Shown: positions 45,740 through 57,965, counted from the first letter of the stretch. The stretch is 64,000 nt of DNA from Diphasiastrum complanatum (GCA_029204225.1 CM055096.1:46571079-46635078); one strand, 5' to 3'. Notes: generated by a model from the sequence alone, not told the origin. Numbers and translations: made by a program.

Positions 45740-47583
45740 AGTTAAAATAAGGGTACTCCCAGGTAGCATCGGTGAGAGGTTTACGCTTAACTATTTTTCA
45801 AGGTCCACAATAGCGCATAGATAACTTATAGCACTTCCCTGTCTTTAGAGAAGGTGAGTCCTTTGGAATCAGGAAAAACACCAGGTCTCCTTCCTTGAAC
45901 TATCTTGATGTGCGATCTCGATCAACGAATGTCTTTGCACGATCCATCACGGGTTTCTAACTCAAGCATATGTATCATGTGAGTTAGAAAATCTACAACA
46001 CTAGTTACTCTTTGAGGCATTCCTACAGTTATTGGGCTGGCTGGCCTAAAACCATAGTTCAACACGAAATGACTCATCTTAGTAGAAACATTCTTTTTTA
46101 TCATTATAAGCAAAATCCAACAATGGCAAATACTTTTCTCATTGCGTTTGCTTAATATGTATGCTCTAAGCATGTTCTCTATGGTTTTGGTTAACTCTCT
46201 TAGTTTGACCATCCGTTAATATTACTCATTCTCAACTGCACCTCAAGCTTATCCATTACGGAAGTCCAAAAATGACCTATAAAGTGTGTATCTCTATCAG
46301 ATATATGGATGATGGTAACCCATGAATTCTGAATACATACCGTATGAATAGATCAACTCCCCCCACCCCAAGTGCATCTATCTTTTTATGGGTTGATATG
46401 AAATGAGCTTTTTTCGCGAGTCTGTCAACCACAACCATTATGACATCATGTTGAAGTTGCGTACGAGGCATGTAAGGCTTCCGCATCGCGTGCCAACACA
46501 TCCCTAAAACAACATCGAAGCGTGCCAAACAAGTCATCTCAAAATCGAACTCTTTAGAATAACTCTGAATAGTTAAGGGCATACTCACAACCCTCGTGTC
46601 CCAAATCTGTGTACCCTTTCCATCAGCCATCTCGACTGTGTATTGGTACTTGGATGATTGTGTGCTTGCTCTTAACTTCTTAACAAGAATTAATGACATT
46701 ATGTGAGGTCCCAATGTCAAATAAAACTAAAATATATTACCACAAAGCTGTCCACTCATAACTATCAAAGAGGTGTTAGAAAATTCAAAATTGATACCCA
46801 TCTTGTGCGGCTTTTGACAATGTCATTGGAGGAGCCATGGCCACTTTCCGCACCATAGAAACATTCATCAACCGAAGAACATCATGATGAGCTTCTTGCT
46901 GAATCTCTTCAATTCTCTTGTACTTCCGTTGGCTGCTGTTGCTGCTCTACTTGAAGGCTAAAGGTGGTTCTCAATCTGATTACGTGGACATTTATTCCAC
47001 CTATGTGTCCCAAGTATCCAAAGCATAAATTCTCTCTTTTTGCTTGCTCTTGGTCCTGTAGCAATGTCTCTCTGTATTGATCAACATACTCTTGAACTAG
47101 CCAATTCCCTTGCTTGAGTCCTATCCACTGTTGCATGTGCTCGATTCTTCTCATCAAGAGGCACCCAATTCTGTACAAATATATGTTGAAATGCCTCCCA
47201 TGAATGTGGTACAAGGCCATCTTTTTCAACTTTCCTCCATTCATGTGCTGATTCCTCTAACCAATAAGTAGCTTTAGCAATCATCTTTGAATCATTGGTA
47301 ACACCACACACTCCAAAGGCCTTTTTCCATTTCAGCAACCAGTTTTCCATTGCATGTGTAGTTCTTACAGCTGTTGCCCTTGTAAGAACTTGAGGTTTCA
47401 AGCTCTTGATGGATGACAACTTACGCTTCCTGCCAAATCCACATCTTTTTCACTTGAACCAGGCTCACCACATAAATTCCTCGTGCCTAGGATCTGCTTT
47501 AACATCAGTGCCATGCCATCAACCTTGGCAGAAAGTGCATCAATCCTTTGAGAATCATGAATAGTATGACTAGAGGATGCCAT
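45740..47583 (-). pseudogene. Ty3/gypsy remnant: gag, protease, integrase; RT lost
   Basis: Minus order: gag start (47583, MASSSHTIHDSQRIDALSAKV), gag body (47419-47081: MENWLLKWKKAFGV, KATYWLEESAHEWRK, SWEAFQHIF), a degenerate zinc-knuckle zone near 46.95 kb, retropepsin (46720-46490: YTVEMADGKGTQ, FDVVLGMCWH), then directly integrase (HDVIMVVVDRLAKKAHFI, DLFIRYVFRIHGLPSSI; 46450-46277) and its end (46212-45922: MSHFVLNYGFRPASPI). The join from protease to integrase occurs near 46485 within one open frame, so RT and RNase H were removed cleanly. Later stops are present. Confidence 0.85.
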
Positions 47584-47589
47584 ATCAAA

Positions 47590-48300
47590 AGATTAGCCAG
47601 AAAAAGTGAAGCAATTCGCAAAACTGTGCAAAAACCAGCAACAAAAGCTTTTGAAACAAAGCACAAACAAGCTTCTTTCACCCCAAACTAGCTACATAGA
47701 GGGACTACTCCGAATTCCTAAAAGAAATGGATAGAATAGATCTTTTACGGCTAAAATCTAGCAACATACAAATTATTTTCCTTCAAAAATCAACAAACAA
47801 GGGTTTGAAATTGACAATCAGCAAAAGTAAGGAAAAATCACTGAATAGGAAGCGATAGGCTTTATCCCACTAGTGACCTATTCTCAGTGAGTTATGTGAT
47901 GCGAGTAACATATGTGGATTTTGGGAGGAATATGCCGGATTAGAGAGTATGTTTATGTATTGGATCATGGTGAGATATTTTGGTTATGTACACCTTAATC
48001 TAAACTAGTCAGTGAGCATAGACATATGAACAAGTAATGTGCGGAACAATTACTTGCAAGTTAATGATTCTTTCGTAATCATTATCAATTGACTTGAGTA
48101 GTTGGATTACTCCTAGTTAAAAGTTAATTGATTAAATAAGCAGTGTGAAGAAAATTCACCAGGAACTGTTTTGTTTTGATCTATATTGCTTATAAGACAC
48201 ATGCTTTGTGAATCATTGGGATTCATCAATAAAAGGTATGTGCATAGAATATAGGAAGTTCTTGGTTTAGAGTATTTCTCAATTTGAGAATATACTCTAA
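47590..48300. other. Unassigned; possible gypsy leader
   Basis: Lies upstream of the minus-strand gag. I could not identify an LTR or primer site with confidence. Confidence 0.35.
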
Positions 48301-48301
48301 G

Positions 48302-48754
48302 TTATTGACTGTATCCTAGTGAGCTCATATTGGATGACAAAGTTTGGAGTACCATCGTCACTGTTAGCTTAAGTTGCTGTACTTCGAGTCTTATGGCATC
48401 CACCTCAGCTTTTAGATACCTCTCAAATGCCTGCCTTGGTTTGTAGATAGCATCTGCAGAAAGAGCATCAGCAGATGGAGAAAGACACAAGAAGTAATGG
48501 CAGACGAAGGGACAACAATATGTTTGTAGGTAGTGCTGCTGCTACTTTGCTACTGTTGCTTGTGTGGCTACTGCATTGTTAGCAGTTTCTGCTACCGATG
48601 ATGAACCTGCTGTTAGCAATGGACCCAGTTCTGCTGCCAACGATGAATCCTCATTTGCTGCCAGCGATGGAGACTGCTGCTGGTGTTGGAGGTGGCTTGC
48701 CAGCGATAAAAGTGGAGAGCGGAGGTCCCCACCCCCCCGTTTACGTGGAGCCAT
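48302..48754 (-). pseudogene. Possible retroelement gag N-terminal fragment
   Basis: The minus frame 48754-48542 starts MAPRKRGGGD and is Ala/Ser/Gln-rich. A second frame (48490-48302) has AFERYLKAEVDAIRLEVQQLKL, a short coiled-coil-like stretch. This fits a gypsy gag start but is not diagnostic. Confidence 0.35.
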
Positions 48755-48792
48755 AGAGATGGAGGAGGATGGGCAAGAAGTGGCCTAGGGGG

Positions 48793-48886
<94 letters not shown>
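48793..48886. repeat. (TA)n(GA)n compound microsatellite
   Basis: About 48 bp TA, then about 46 bp GA, directly abutting the 3' side of the LINE fragment to its right. Here the CT stretch follows internal coding sequence, without the terminal hairpin. Confidence 0.9.
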
Positions 48887-48889
<3 letters not shown>

Positions 48890-49730
48890 GTGCAAATTCA
48901 GCCAAAACTATATGATGCGGAATTGAAGGCTTCCCACGTATAAGCTTAGATAACATGGCTACTTGGATACGAAATATATTAGCCCAATCTGAACTAGAAA
49001 GTCCTGTATCAAATGATAAAGCATCTCTGATATGTCTGTGGAAGTAATATCTTAATATTGACTAATGAGGCCTTACCCTTCCCAAGTCTACATGTGGTAG
49101 CGTGTCTCATACTAAAAACAAGTCTTGTATAAAAGAGCACCCAGTTAATTGTATGTGGAATCAAACTCTGCACGTGTACGACCAAGTGAAAAAGGAAGGA
49201 TCTAGATTTACTGAAGACCATAACTTTTGTCTTCTGAACATTCACCACAAGGTCCCAATTCTACAAAAGGAACCCTAAGTGTTCAGATGTCTCAATAACC
49301 CCTCCATGGAAGATGAAAGCAATACAAATTGTCATCAACATACAAAAGGATGAAAATAAGGCTATCATGTACCTTGCAACCAGTAACACCAACCTATGAT
49401 ATAATATTCCAGTTCATTAGATATAAAGACCAAATAACATAGGAGAAAGAGAACATCTTTCTTTTACCCCAATGGGTTTAGGAATAAGCTCTGAAATGCT
49501 AGTCTTTTTTCTGAAGCAACCAAAAACCCTTTGGTACAAGGCCATAACTGCAAGAATTGTGCCTTGAGAAAACTGAAGGTCTCTTAACCTCTCTAACAAA
49601 AACATGTTGTGGTAGAGAATCAAAAGCTCGCTTGAATTTCATAGCATGAACTCTTCTAGACTTTGCATCTTTGCTAACTGCACCCTGTAGAATAACACCT
49701 TCAAGCTTAGTAATGACATTGCCAACCATA
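48887..49730 (-). pseudogene. LINE RT fragment between microsatellites
   Basis: Minus frames: NVITKLEGVILQGAVS (about 49.72 kb), ERLRDLQFSQGTILAVMALYQRVFG (49.6-49.5 kb), CSLSPMLFGLYI (49.45 kb), VNVQKTKVMVFSKSR (49.25 kb) and LSKLIRGKPSIPHH (48.95 kb). The DFKKAF and YADD segments are reduced or lost. Same family as copies A and C. Confidence 0.8.
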
Positions 49731-49793
49731 TATATATATGTGTTTTATATATCTATGTATGTCTGTATGTATATATATTTGTATTATATACAT

Positions 49794-49856
<63 letters not shown>

Positions 49857-49875
49857 GAGAGAGAAAGAGAGATTT
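49728..49875. repeat. TA-rich and (GA)n microsatellite
   Basis: TATATATGTGTTTTATAT-type sequence followed by about 75 bp GA (49797-49870). Confidence 0.9.
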
Positions 49876-50790
49876 CAAATTGCTTGTAGGAATTTTTTTT
49901 ATCTAGCTTTCATATATATATGCTTCTAGTGTATTATCGATGAGGCTCGGGGTCTAACTATTGCTTATTATGCAGTTTTACTGTGCCTCGTGAGCTTAGT
50001 GGACTAGGGCAGACTGAGCCGTGGGCTATTCAACTTTTGCAAAATTTTGTCGCAAAAGGCCATTCTTCAAATGGGCTTTGGGAGAATATCAGAATGGAGG
50101 TCGTTATCCGAGATGCTCAGTCTATTGCTTTCTAAGGTTCTTTTATTTCAAATGAGAGGATCAAGTGCAAGAGTCATGGTAGTTCATAAGATTTCTATAA
50201 TGAACGTTTGAAAGTTATCACAATCTTCTATCATGATGCATTCCATTTCGGTACAAGCCCTTGAATAAAAAAAGTTAGCACATACATTTTTTATTATCTA
50301 GAACAATTTTAATTGATTTTTATCATATTTTGACACCAAAAGTACATCCTCCATTCATCAAATGTGTTCTTGGACATTTATATGCTTTGCTTTACGTATT
50401 AAAAATAAACAGTAATGGCCTTTGTGGCACTAAACTGGGAGATTTAATCAACTGTAGTAAGCATTCTTAAATCTCGTAAGATTTGGGTCTCAGAGGCATG
50501 GAGCTCAAACATTAAGATGAAGCTAGACTGTCCAAAGACCAGCTATGAACTTCAGGAGCCTTGGAGTTTAAAATTGTGAGCAGCAGTTTTGTCACTCACA
50601 ATTTTTGCCTGGTATTTGTGACTCACAATTTGTCTGGATTTTACCAACTATTATCAGTGTTACACTTTGTAGACAACAATGTGATACAACCATTCCAAAG
50701 ATGATAGTGGGCTGCTGGGAGACGGCGTATTGCAGCCAGGGTTTAAGTTTTAGGGTCCGGGCTTAAAGTTGTAGCATAAGTAATTAGTAA
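49876..50790. other. Unassigned sequence
   Basis: No gene recognised; only short frames. Confidence 0.4.
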
Positions 50791-50975
50791 GCTATTGGGG
50801 TTCATTCGGGGAGAAACCGATCTCATCCTACAAGACATAGTAGTGTGTGGGTTTAGGGTTTAGGGTTTAGAGTTTAGGGTTTGGAGCATAAGTAATTCGT
50901 AAGCTGTTGAGGTTCATCCGGGGAGAAACCGATCTCATCCTATAAGACATAGTAGTGTGTAGGTTTAGGGTTTAA
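50775..50975. repeat. Tandem repeat with telomere-like TTTAGGG units
   Basis: A unit of about 110 bp (AGCATAAGTAATT..., GGGGAGAAACCGATCTCATCC, AAGACATAGTAGTGTGT, then TTTAGGG copies) occurs twice. The first has about four TTTAGGG-like units (50848-50882). Parts recur at 51893-52000. Confidence 0.8.
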
Positions 50976-51069
50976 GCTTAGAGAGGCAGGATAGTAAACA
51001 TCACTGGAAAAATTTATCCAAGAAAATTATGTGGTCAAGCATAGCTTGAGTAGCTTGCATAGCTTGATC

Positions 51070-51168
51070 TTTCCACATGCACTGGAAAGACCTTTTTGAC
51101 CATTGCTTTCTTACAAATCATGGGTAAGAAAGCAATGGTCAAAAAGGTCTTTCTAGTGCCGTGGGAAA
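51070..51168. ncRNA. Strong hairpin, candidate small-RNA precursor
   Basis: Two 45-bp arms (51070-51114, 51124-51168) are reverse complements around a 9-nt loop AAATCATGG. The inner 30 bp (51085-51114 with 51124-51153) pair perfectly; the outer part has a few mismatches. No transposon terminus or protein frame explains it. Size and shape fit a plant microRNA precursor or a young foldback MITE. I do not recognise a known microRNA. Confidence 0.45.
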
Positions 51169-51636
51169 TCTAGGGTGCGAAATCGGGCGACTTATCTTTG
51201 GCACAACTACGTAAACTGCATGCAGGATCAAGCTCAAGACCAGAAGATTTTTGGGTGAAGTGAATGCTCAGCATCTCAAGTATCCAGGTGAAATGGGTAT
51301 TGATCATTGTCCCCAGAAGGCAAAAAATGTGAATCTGGTTGACCTGAACCTTGGATAACGAACTGTACAAAATGAAAATCCTCTAACCCTAAACCTTGGA
51401 TAACAGACCTTGGATAAAGGAGGCTTTGTTAGCTAGGATGAAAGAGAAGTTCTAGAAAACTTGTCTGGTATTTGTGACTCACAATTTTTTTGAAACTTAT
51501 GCCCAGACAGCATAAGGCACTTGGATTACCTGAGAAGACGTGTACAAATAATCGAATGAAGCTAGAGGCCTCATTGACAGGGATATGTATTGATCCCTAT
51601 CTGTCCTTAGATTGGTTTGATGTCTAAGGAAAGTAA

Positions 51637-51800
51637 ATTTGGAGGATTCCTGCTGTGGCACGACGTGCAATTTTCCGAGCATTGAGAATTGGTCAAAAGC
51701 ACAAGGTCTTTATTTATCGCCTTGTGGCAGAAATAAATGCAGAGAAAAATATTGAGAAGGCTTCAACTCACAAAGAGTGGCTCTCAAAAATTCTCATCCT
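51637..51800 (+). pseudogene. SNF2-family ATPase fragment (helicase motif VI)
   Basis: The plus frame reads a stretch with RRAIFRALRIGQKHKVF, IYRLVAE, AEKNIEKAS and HKEWLSKI. SNF2 chromatin-remodelling ATPases carry (Q)A..RA.RIGQ...V.VYRL at motif VI, with the second arginine as arginine finger. Here R-A-L-R-I-G-Q is present. No other helicase motif is seen nearby and no acceptor is obvious, so this is a detached exon or retained fragment of a gene. The KEWLSK end recalls plant RdDM-type remodellers, but one exon is too little to decide. Confidence 0.6.
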
Positions 51801-52189
51801 GCGATTTTATCATCCCATTCTATTCGGCTGCAGCCGTGACAGAATTCATGTTTCCTTTCAGTGTTGCTATTGGAGTTCGCCCAAAACCCTAAACCGATCT
51901 CATCAAATAAGACAACACTGTGTAGGTCTTCTAGTTCCCTATGGTGAATGACACTGTTTTGTTTAGTAATTAGTAAGCTGTTGAAGTTCATCCGGGGAGC
52001 GCATCGTTTATTATCCGCCAAAGAGAGAGATATAGCGAGAGCACGAGATAGAGTTCTCCGGTCAAAAATATAAATAGTTTGCTCTTTCATGCCCGATTCT
52101 GTGGTATTTCAGTTATGGGAGGCATGGGTAGTGGTTAGGTTTGTTGCAAATTTTTCTGGGGATGTGGGACCGTGAGAGGAGGGGCTTGT

Positions 52190-52312
52190 ATGTTTTTTTT
52201 TTGAAAAAAAAAAAATTTGAAAAATGCCGGACGCGTCCGGACCCGGACGCACCCCTGAGGCATCCGCGTCCGGACGTGGACGCGTCCACGCCCAGCCCCC
52301 GCTTGCTTAGAT
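52190..52312. other. Palindromic word cluster (GGACGCGTCC type)
   Basis: T-run, A-run, GAAAAATGCC, then CCGGACGCGTCCGG, CCGGACGC, GCGTCCGGACG and GGACGCGTCC within 70 bp. The same order (T/A run, GAAAAATGCC-like word, palindromic words) is seen at 8561-8704. Much GC-richer than its surroundings. No terminal CATAG was seen. Confidence 0.5.
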
Positions 52313-52547
52313 ATATATGTGTGTGTGTGTGTATAATTGTAGCATTTCACATTCCACAACACACGTCCCGAATAGTCAACAAATTTGTGACCCAGATCAC
52401 AGCGTTGTTTCTCTTCAAAAAAAAGACCATGTCTGGAATTTTTTTGGTAATTTTCTTAGTTAGCTAATTTGGTTTCACTCGAAGCATAAAACTAATCATC
52501 TCATGTGATTTACTTTCACAAGGACATTTTGACAATCAATGACTAAG

Positions 52548-52883
52548 CATAGTTGTAGCAAATTGCAATTTGCTGGGTTCGCGGTTCGCCGATTTTGAGA
52601 ATTGTGATTCTGAGAATCGCGATTCTGAACCGTGAATCGTCAAAAATTGTAATTTTTTTTTGGAAAAATACCTTGTGGCTGAAATTTTTTCAGCGGAGCA
52701 ATGGTCAAATCAACATTTTGCCTCTCATAAGTGCAGTAGATAGGGCACAAACAGATAAAGTCAGTAGCTGTTTGGTAATTTTGGTTGTTATTTGCTCTGG
52801 TTCTCAGTAATTGTTGATGGCAAATGCTACAGTTTGGGCTAAAAAACGAGTCTGGAATTTTTCTGAATCGCAGTGCATCTATG
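52548..52883. mobile_element. Complete hAT MITE, 336 bp, 8-bp target duplication
   Basis: Left end CATAGTTGTAGC, right end GTGCATCTATG. The flanks TGACTAAG (52540-52547) and TGACTAAG (52884-52891) are identical, the 8-bp duplication expected of hAT transposition. The left end has AATTGCAATT, GTTCGCGGTTCGC and GAATCGCGATTC words and a T-run with GGAAAAATACC. The rest is unique and non-coding. The right end is the exact reverse complement of the end at 17588. With no transposase of its own, it must have been moved in trans. Confidence 0.88.
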
Positions 52884-52891
52884 TGACTAAG

Positions 52892-55800
52892 CATATAAAT
52901 TCCAATTTTCTCAATGAACACTTTTCTAGAACTTGCCATTTTGCTTTAAGATTTGTATAGTTGCTTTTTGTACAATGGATACAAACACATAGATAAAATA
53001 GATTATTTAGAACTGATAAGATCTGAAGGCTTAGAAGTTTCCAACGAGATAGACATGAATCATCTGATGTGTTGCTATTGGTTGGTTTGTATACACTGAC
53101 TGGAAGTATTCTGCACAGTGAGCTACTACATAGAGGCTGGAAACATGACCATAGAAATTGCAGATTTGTACGAGAAATCCAAGAAAAACTGATGTTTGCG
53201 TGTATATAAAGCAATCTTGGAATGTTCTTGCTGCAAGGAGGAAGATAAAAGAAAGCGACCATGAAACAGAGATATCACAATGAATCTATTTTTTGTTCAC
53301 TTGCTTTCTCCATGCCCATTCTAGAGATGTGGAAAGATGATGGAAGTGTTTTCTTGATTGGTTATGATACTTTGCTAAAAGATTTCAAGCCAAAGGGAAA
53401 ATAAACAAGTTAAATATTTTTTTTCCTTTTTTGCGATTCACATAATCCTGATTATACCTTTTGGATCATGTTCCAGATCAGGGTTTGCAACCATGATATA
53501 CATACATACATACAAGTGTGTGTGTGTGTGTGTGAATTTGAATTCATATCCATCATTGATTGTGATTCTGTCACGCTTTGATAATGATTCTCTTTGTTAT
53601 ATTATTTGTAGTTTATCGTATGAATCTATGATGCAATCACGATTTCATGGGTTTACTTATTCACAATTTTTAGAGACAATATTCTACGTTTGTAACTACT
53701 TTTGTTGAGAGTTTCTCAAATTTTTTCATTTTTGAAGTCATGTGGTAAGGTGATTCTTTGATAAGCAACAACATTTTCACAAATCTTATGTTTCAAAAAA
53801 TCTTACCCTTGACTTAGATTTGCATGTATCAAAGTGGTGGCATTCTTGTTGCTCATAACTTCATCAAGCCATGCGCACGAGTGCAAGCAACAATCGTGGA
53901 AAATATTTTTGTGAAAAAGATCGTTTCAAATTGTGCGACAGTAATTTTCCAGGTCTGATTCAATGAAGCCAATCCAAGAATTATACAAGGCAGAAGCTTT
54001 CTTTTGCAAAGTAGATATGATCCCTACATGTATCACGTGTTAGAAGTCATGTATAGGGGAAGAGTCGTGTTAAGAATAATACCAACCTAGCAAAATAAAG
54101 GGGAAAGTGTAAAATATTTGAGGGAAAAAAACTCTTTTCATTTTGAATTTTCGGTACTTTTGTCACATGTAGATACTTTTCTAAAATAAAAATAATGGCC
54201 CTAAAAAATCATTTGTATAACTCCACTAAGTTTTGATTTTAGTGAAATTTCTCTCTTTGTTTTTTAAAATCCATACCTTAATCTAATAACTAAGATTGAA
54301 CCTAATCAAATGCATCAGATATGACTTTTCTTCTTCATTGCACCGTTCCCTTTAACAACCTACAAATTAGCTAATGACTTCGTAACGTGGAGGTATTTCC
54401 TATGAATGCAAAGGAATCCCTAACTATATGGATGGGTTGAATGAAGCCTTGCTCCAAGACATCCAAGGGTTTGAGGATCCCTATATGAAGCTAAAGCTCG
54501 GTTTTAAGGGTTCGAAAACCCATGCAGTCTGCCTTAGGCAGGACTTTAGACAACTATTTTACTCTTTTTACAGTCATGGTTTCATTTACGTTGAAAACCA
54601 ATGGGCTTTATGGCATAAAGAGCGCAAAAGCATTGTAGATATAGAAAGAAAGCTAGGAGCCCATGGGCTTAGCATGTAAACAAAAAATGTATGTCAACTA
54701 TGCCATATAATGCTTAAAAAAATAAGAGCATTATTTTTGCCATGTTTTTAGTCATCAATGATAAGCCAAGCTCAATTTGCTAAAAGAATTGGATTCTAGA
54801 ACTTTCAATTCAAAGTCTTCTATGAACATTATTAATGCATATCACCTAATTTTAAGTGTAGCTCCATTTGAATATATTGTTTTTTGAAATTGCAATAATG
54901 AAAGCAATTGTGCTTTTTTATCAATGTATAACAAGCTAAAATAGACAACCCATCTTCCAATACTATTACTCGTATAGAGCTCAATTTTGTAATGTAGAAT
55001 CTAAGTGAGGTATGAAGCTCTATCGTTGTTACTAGTGGATTTTTATGTAAGAAGGGCTGTGTTTAGATTAAAAAATCCATAGTTTTCCAGTGGAAGGCTT
55101 TGTCTAACCAAGATGTATGGCCATTGTTGTCATCTTGTGTGAGTATTATATTGATGATTCTTTAATGATATTAGTATCAAACATGAACGTTAACTTTTGG
55201 AAATAATCTAAATTGTGGCAATTGATAATAATTCACATCACAGGGATTGAGGTTAGACAAAGGTGTATTTTGCTCAACATTCTGGAATTGAACTAGCACT
55301 TGAGACAATTAGTTTCCAATAATCAACCTTCTCTATTGTTTGAAGTAGTTGTCAATTTTGTTGGATACTATCGCAAAAATAGCTTGTTATTTTTACATTA
55401 AGTTACTACAAGAAGAAAGAGTTTAAAACTTAAAAAAATAAAATAAAATGAATTGTGTAAGTCACTCATTGATGGTATTGAAAAGAATGGTGGAAGATAG
55501 AGAGGAGCAAATTTTGGACCAAACTCATATTTGGAGTTTATAAGCAATATTTTTCCTTTCAACATAAGGTGGAGCAACTACCATATATATAGGCTCATAG
55601 AATATATCTAATAACAAAAATAAACGAGAAAATTATTCTTGCTATAATCATCTAAGGAAATATGAGGGCATTACTAACAGGGAAGATTGTGAGGAATTTG
55701 AAGCCTCTCCATTTACATTCAACAATTACATTTGGATGTATATTCTCAAAGGGAAATAATGATCCATTAGTCTAAATTGGTATCGTCGAGTATGTGTTTC

Positions 55801-57285
55801 TTTGTTTTTGGCGGAAACATGTTGACCAAGAGATAAATAAGGAAAAACGAATGTGCTAGTTAGCATTTGCAAGATGACGTTTCAATGTTTTAATGCTTAA
55901 TAAGAGAATGGTGCCATAAAATAATAATTTTTCACAACTTTTTTTAGAAGGCTTTTTTTTTTCTTTTCTTCTTCTTTTGGGTGAGTGAAGGTGCTAGCAT
56001 GGCATCCATTGGGATTGAAGATTATCTCAAGGTGATGACTTCAAGCTTGGGACAAACATTCTCAACAAAGAACTCTATTACCAACATGTGGAAGTATAGA
56101 TGGTTCTTTTAAGAGGTAGACATAGGGGAGAACTACTTGTAATGGTCAATATTAAGATTTCATATCTTTGCAAGTGGATTAGCAACCTCATGGCCAATTA
56201 ACAAAATTGAACGGATCCTCTCCCAAGCTATGTAACTAGCAATATACTTCAATAGGACCTGTGTACGCTCTTCATTATTTTGGCTTGTTTTGTATGTTGT
56301 CATGCTTTAGTGTCGACTCTGTTCAAGAAAATGACATTTATTGGAAGACGTCAAAGTTGGTTGGAAGTAGCTCATGATGGCTTAGAAAGTTTTGTAGAAG
56401 GTTCTAGATGTCAATATGTTAGTAACTTTTTATGCTATAGCCTAGTGGTGGTAACATTTTCTTGTCTTTGGCCCAATGGTAGTAAGGTGCTCTTGGTTTA
56501 AGGCCCCATTGCCTTGGCCTTCTGCACTACCCAAGTTGTCTGAGCTGCATTGCTTGAGCATCGTCAAGATGTGTAGCTTATGTGACTCATTTATGCTTTT
56601 AAACTTTTGTGTAAATGTATTCACCCCAACCTCAACATGAATTGACTGAAGGGCAATTTACAAAGTGTTGAAGGGACTTGACATTCAATTTTACCAAAAC
56701 TTCATTAAAAAATTTCATTCTAAAGTTTCAGTTCATTTCCTTAAGGAAATTGGCTAAGGGCTATCCTTGTTTTTAAGGAGGTGGCTACTGTAGCATTTTT
56801 TTAAAAGTAAAAAGCAGTGTACAAGAGTGAATTCAATGCATAGAATGCCACCAAAGTGAAAATTATATTGGACAGGGGTATTCTGCATAGTTTTGCCTAT
56901 GATTTGAACTAAAAAAATTTAGAATAGGAGTTTGGATTAAAGACACAAATTTTCAAAGGTGGGCATGGACTCATTTTCTATGTGCAGTCCTTAGAAAATA
57001 CAAAGGAGAGATTGCCATAAATGTAAAATTAAAGTGATTAAGTTTTCTGCGTTCTCAATGATATAGCATACTATGTACAATTTGTAGACAACATGACTTG
57101 TAGACATATCTTTTAGCTAGTAAGAAAATAAACAACATGATAATGAAGTATGCAAATAGATTTCACTACCAAAAGCAAAGTAGAATAAATTTTAAAAACC
57201 TAAAAACAATGTAGCATGCCATGTGCTATCAATTTGACGTAATTTAAAAATACTAAACTTGCAAAACTCGTAGATGATTTACTCG
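52892..57285. other. Unassigned AT-rich sequence
   Basis: No recognisable gene or element. The longest clean frame is 54428-54679 (plus, 83 codons, including DPYMKLKLGFKG and WALWHKERKSIVDIERKL). I do not recognise it, although its composition looks coding. A GT run lies at 53515-53534. Confidence 0.35.
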
Positions 57286-57965
57286 CAAAATGCCAAACCC
57301 CATGTCGCACAAGCAATCTCATTGGGAAGATTACATTCCTCTGATTGAGTTTGCATACAGTACTAGATATAGACCGTTTATGTTGATCATGATGTATGGT
57401 TTTCAACCTAGATCTCTAGTAAATTGGAGGTTAAATCTGTTAAGGTTCATAAAGTTGCTGATTTCCTACATGACATGCAAGAGATGCTGCAATTAGCTCA
57501 TAAGAATATTCTCAGTGCTAAGGATCGAGCCATAACTTATACAAATCTTAAGAGATCTCTCAGAGAGTTTTAAGTTGATGATTTGGTATATATTATAATT
57601 TCAAAAATTTATAAGGCATTATGTACATGCAAACATTATAAATTGTCTACCAGATATTGTGGATCATTTTGGATTATATGAAAAATTGGCTCTTTATCTT
57701 ACGAACTAGTTCTTCAAGGCAAATCTACTACTCCCCTCGTTTTTCATGTAAGCCGGATTAAGTTTACATGAAGGTGATACAGTTGGACCTAATGAGGATT
57801 TATCCCATTTGAAAGATTTATCACTTAGCGTACCTTTGGAACCTGAAAGAGTACTTATAACTAGAGACAAAAGATTCAGAAATTGTTTTATCTTTGTGTG
57901 CTTGATTTGGTGGAAAGGACATATTGAGTATGATAATCTGTGCTTGTGTTGGATGAAATAAGCGA
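57286..57965 (+). pseudogene. Ty3/gypsy integrase end with chromodomain-like remnant
   Basis: Plus frames: SHWEDYIPLIEFAY then RPFMLIMMYGF (end of integrase core), VADFLHDMQEMLQLAHKNILSAKDRA, a degenerate linker, and near 57.86-57.95 kb RDKRFRNC.IFVCLIWWKGH, which resembles the LVKWKG start of gypsy chromodomains. Stops are frequent. In chromoviruses such a domain steers integration toward heterochromatin. Confidence 0.75.
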
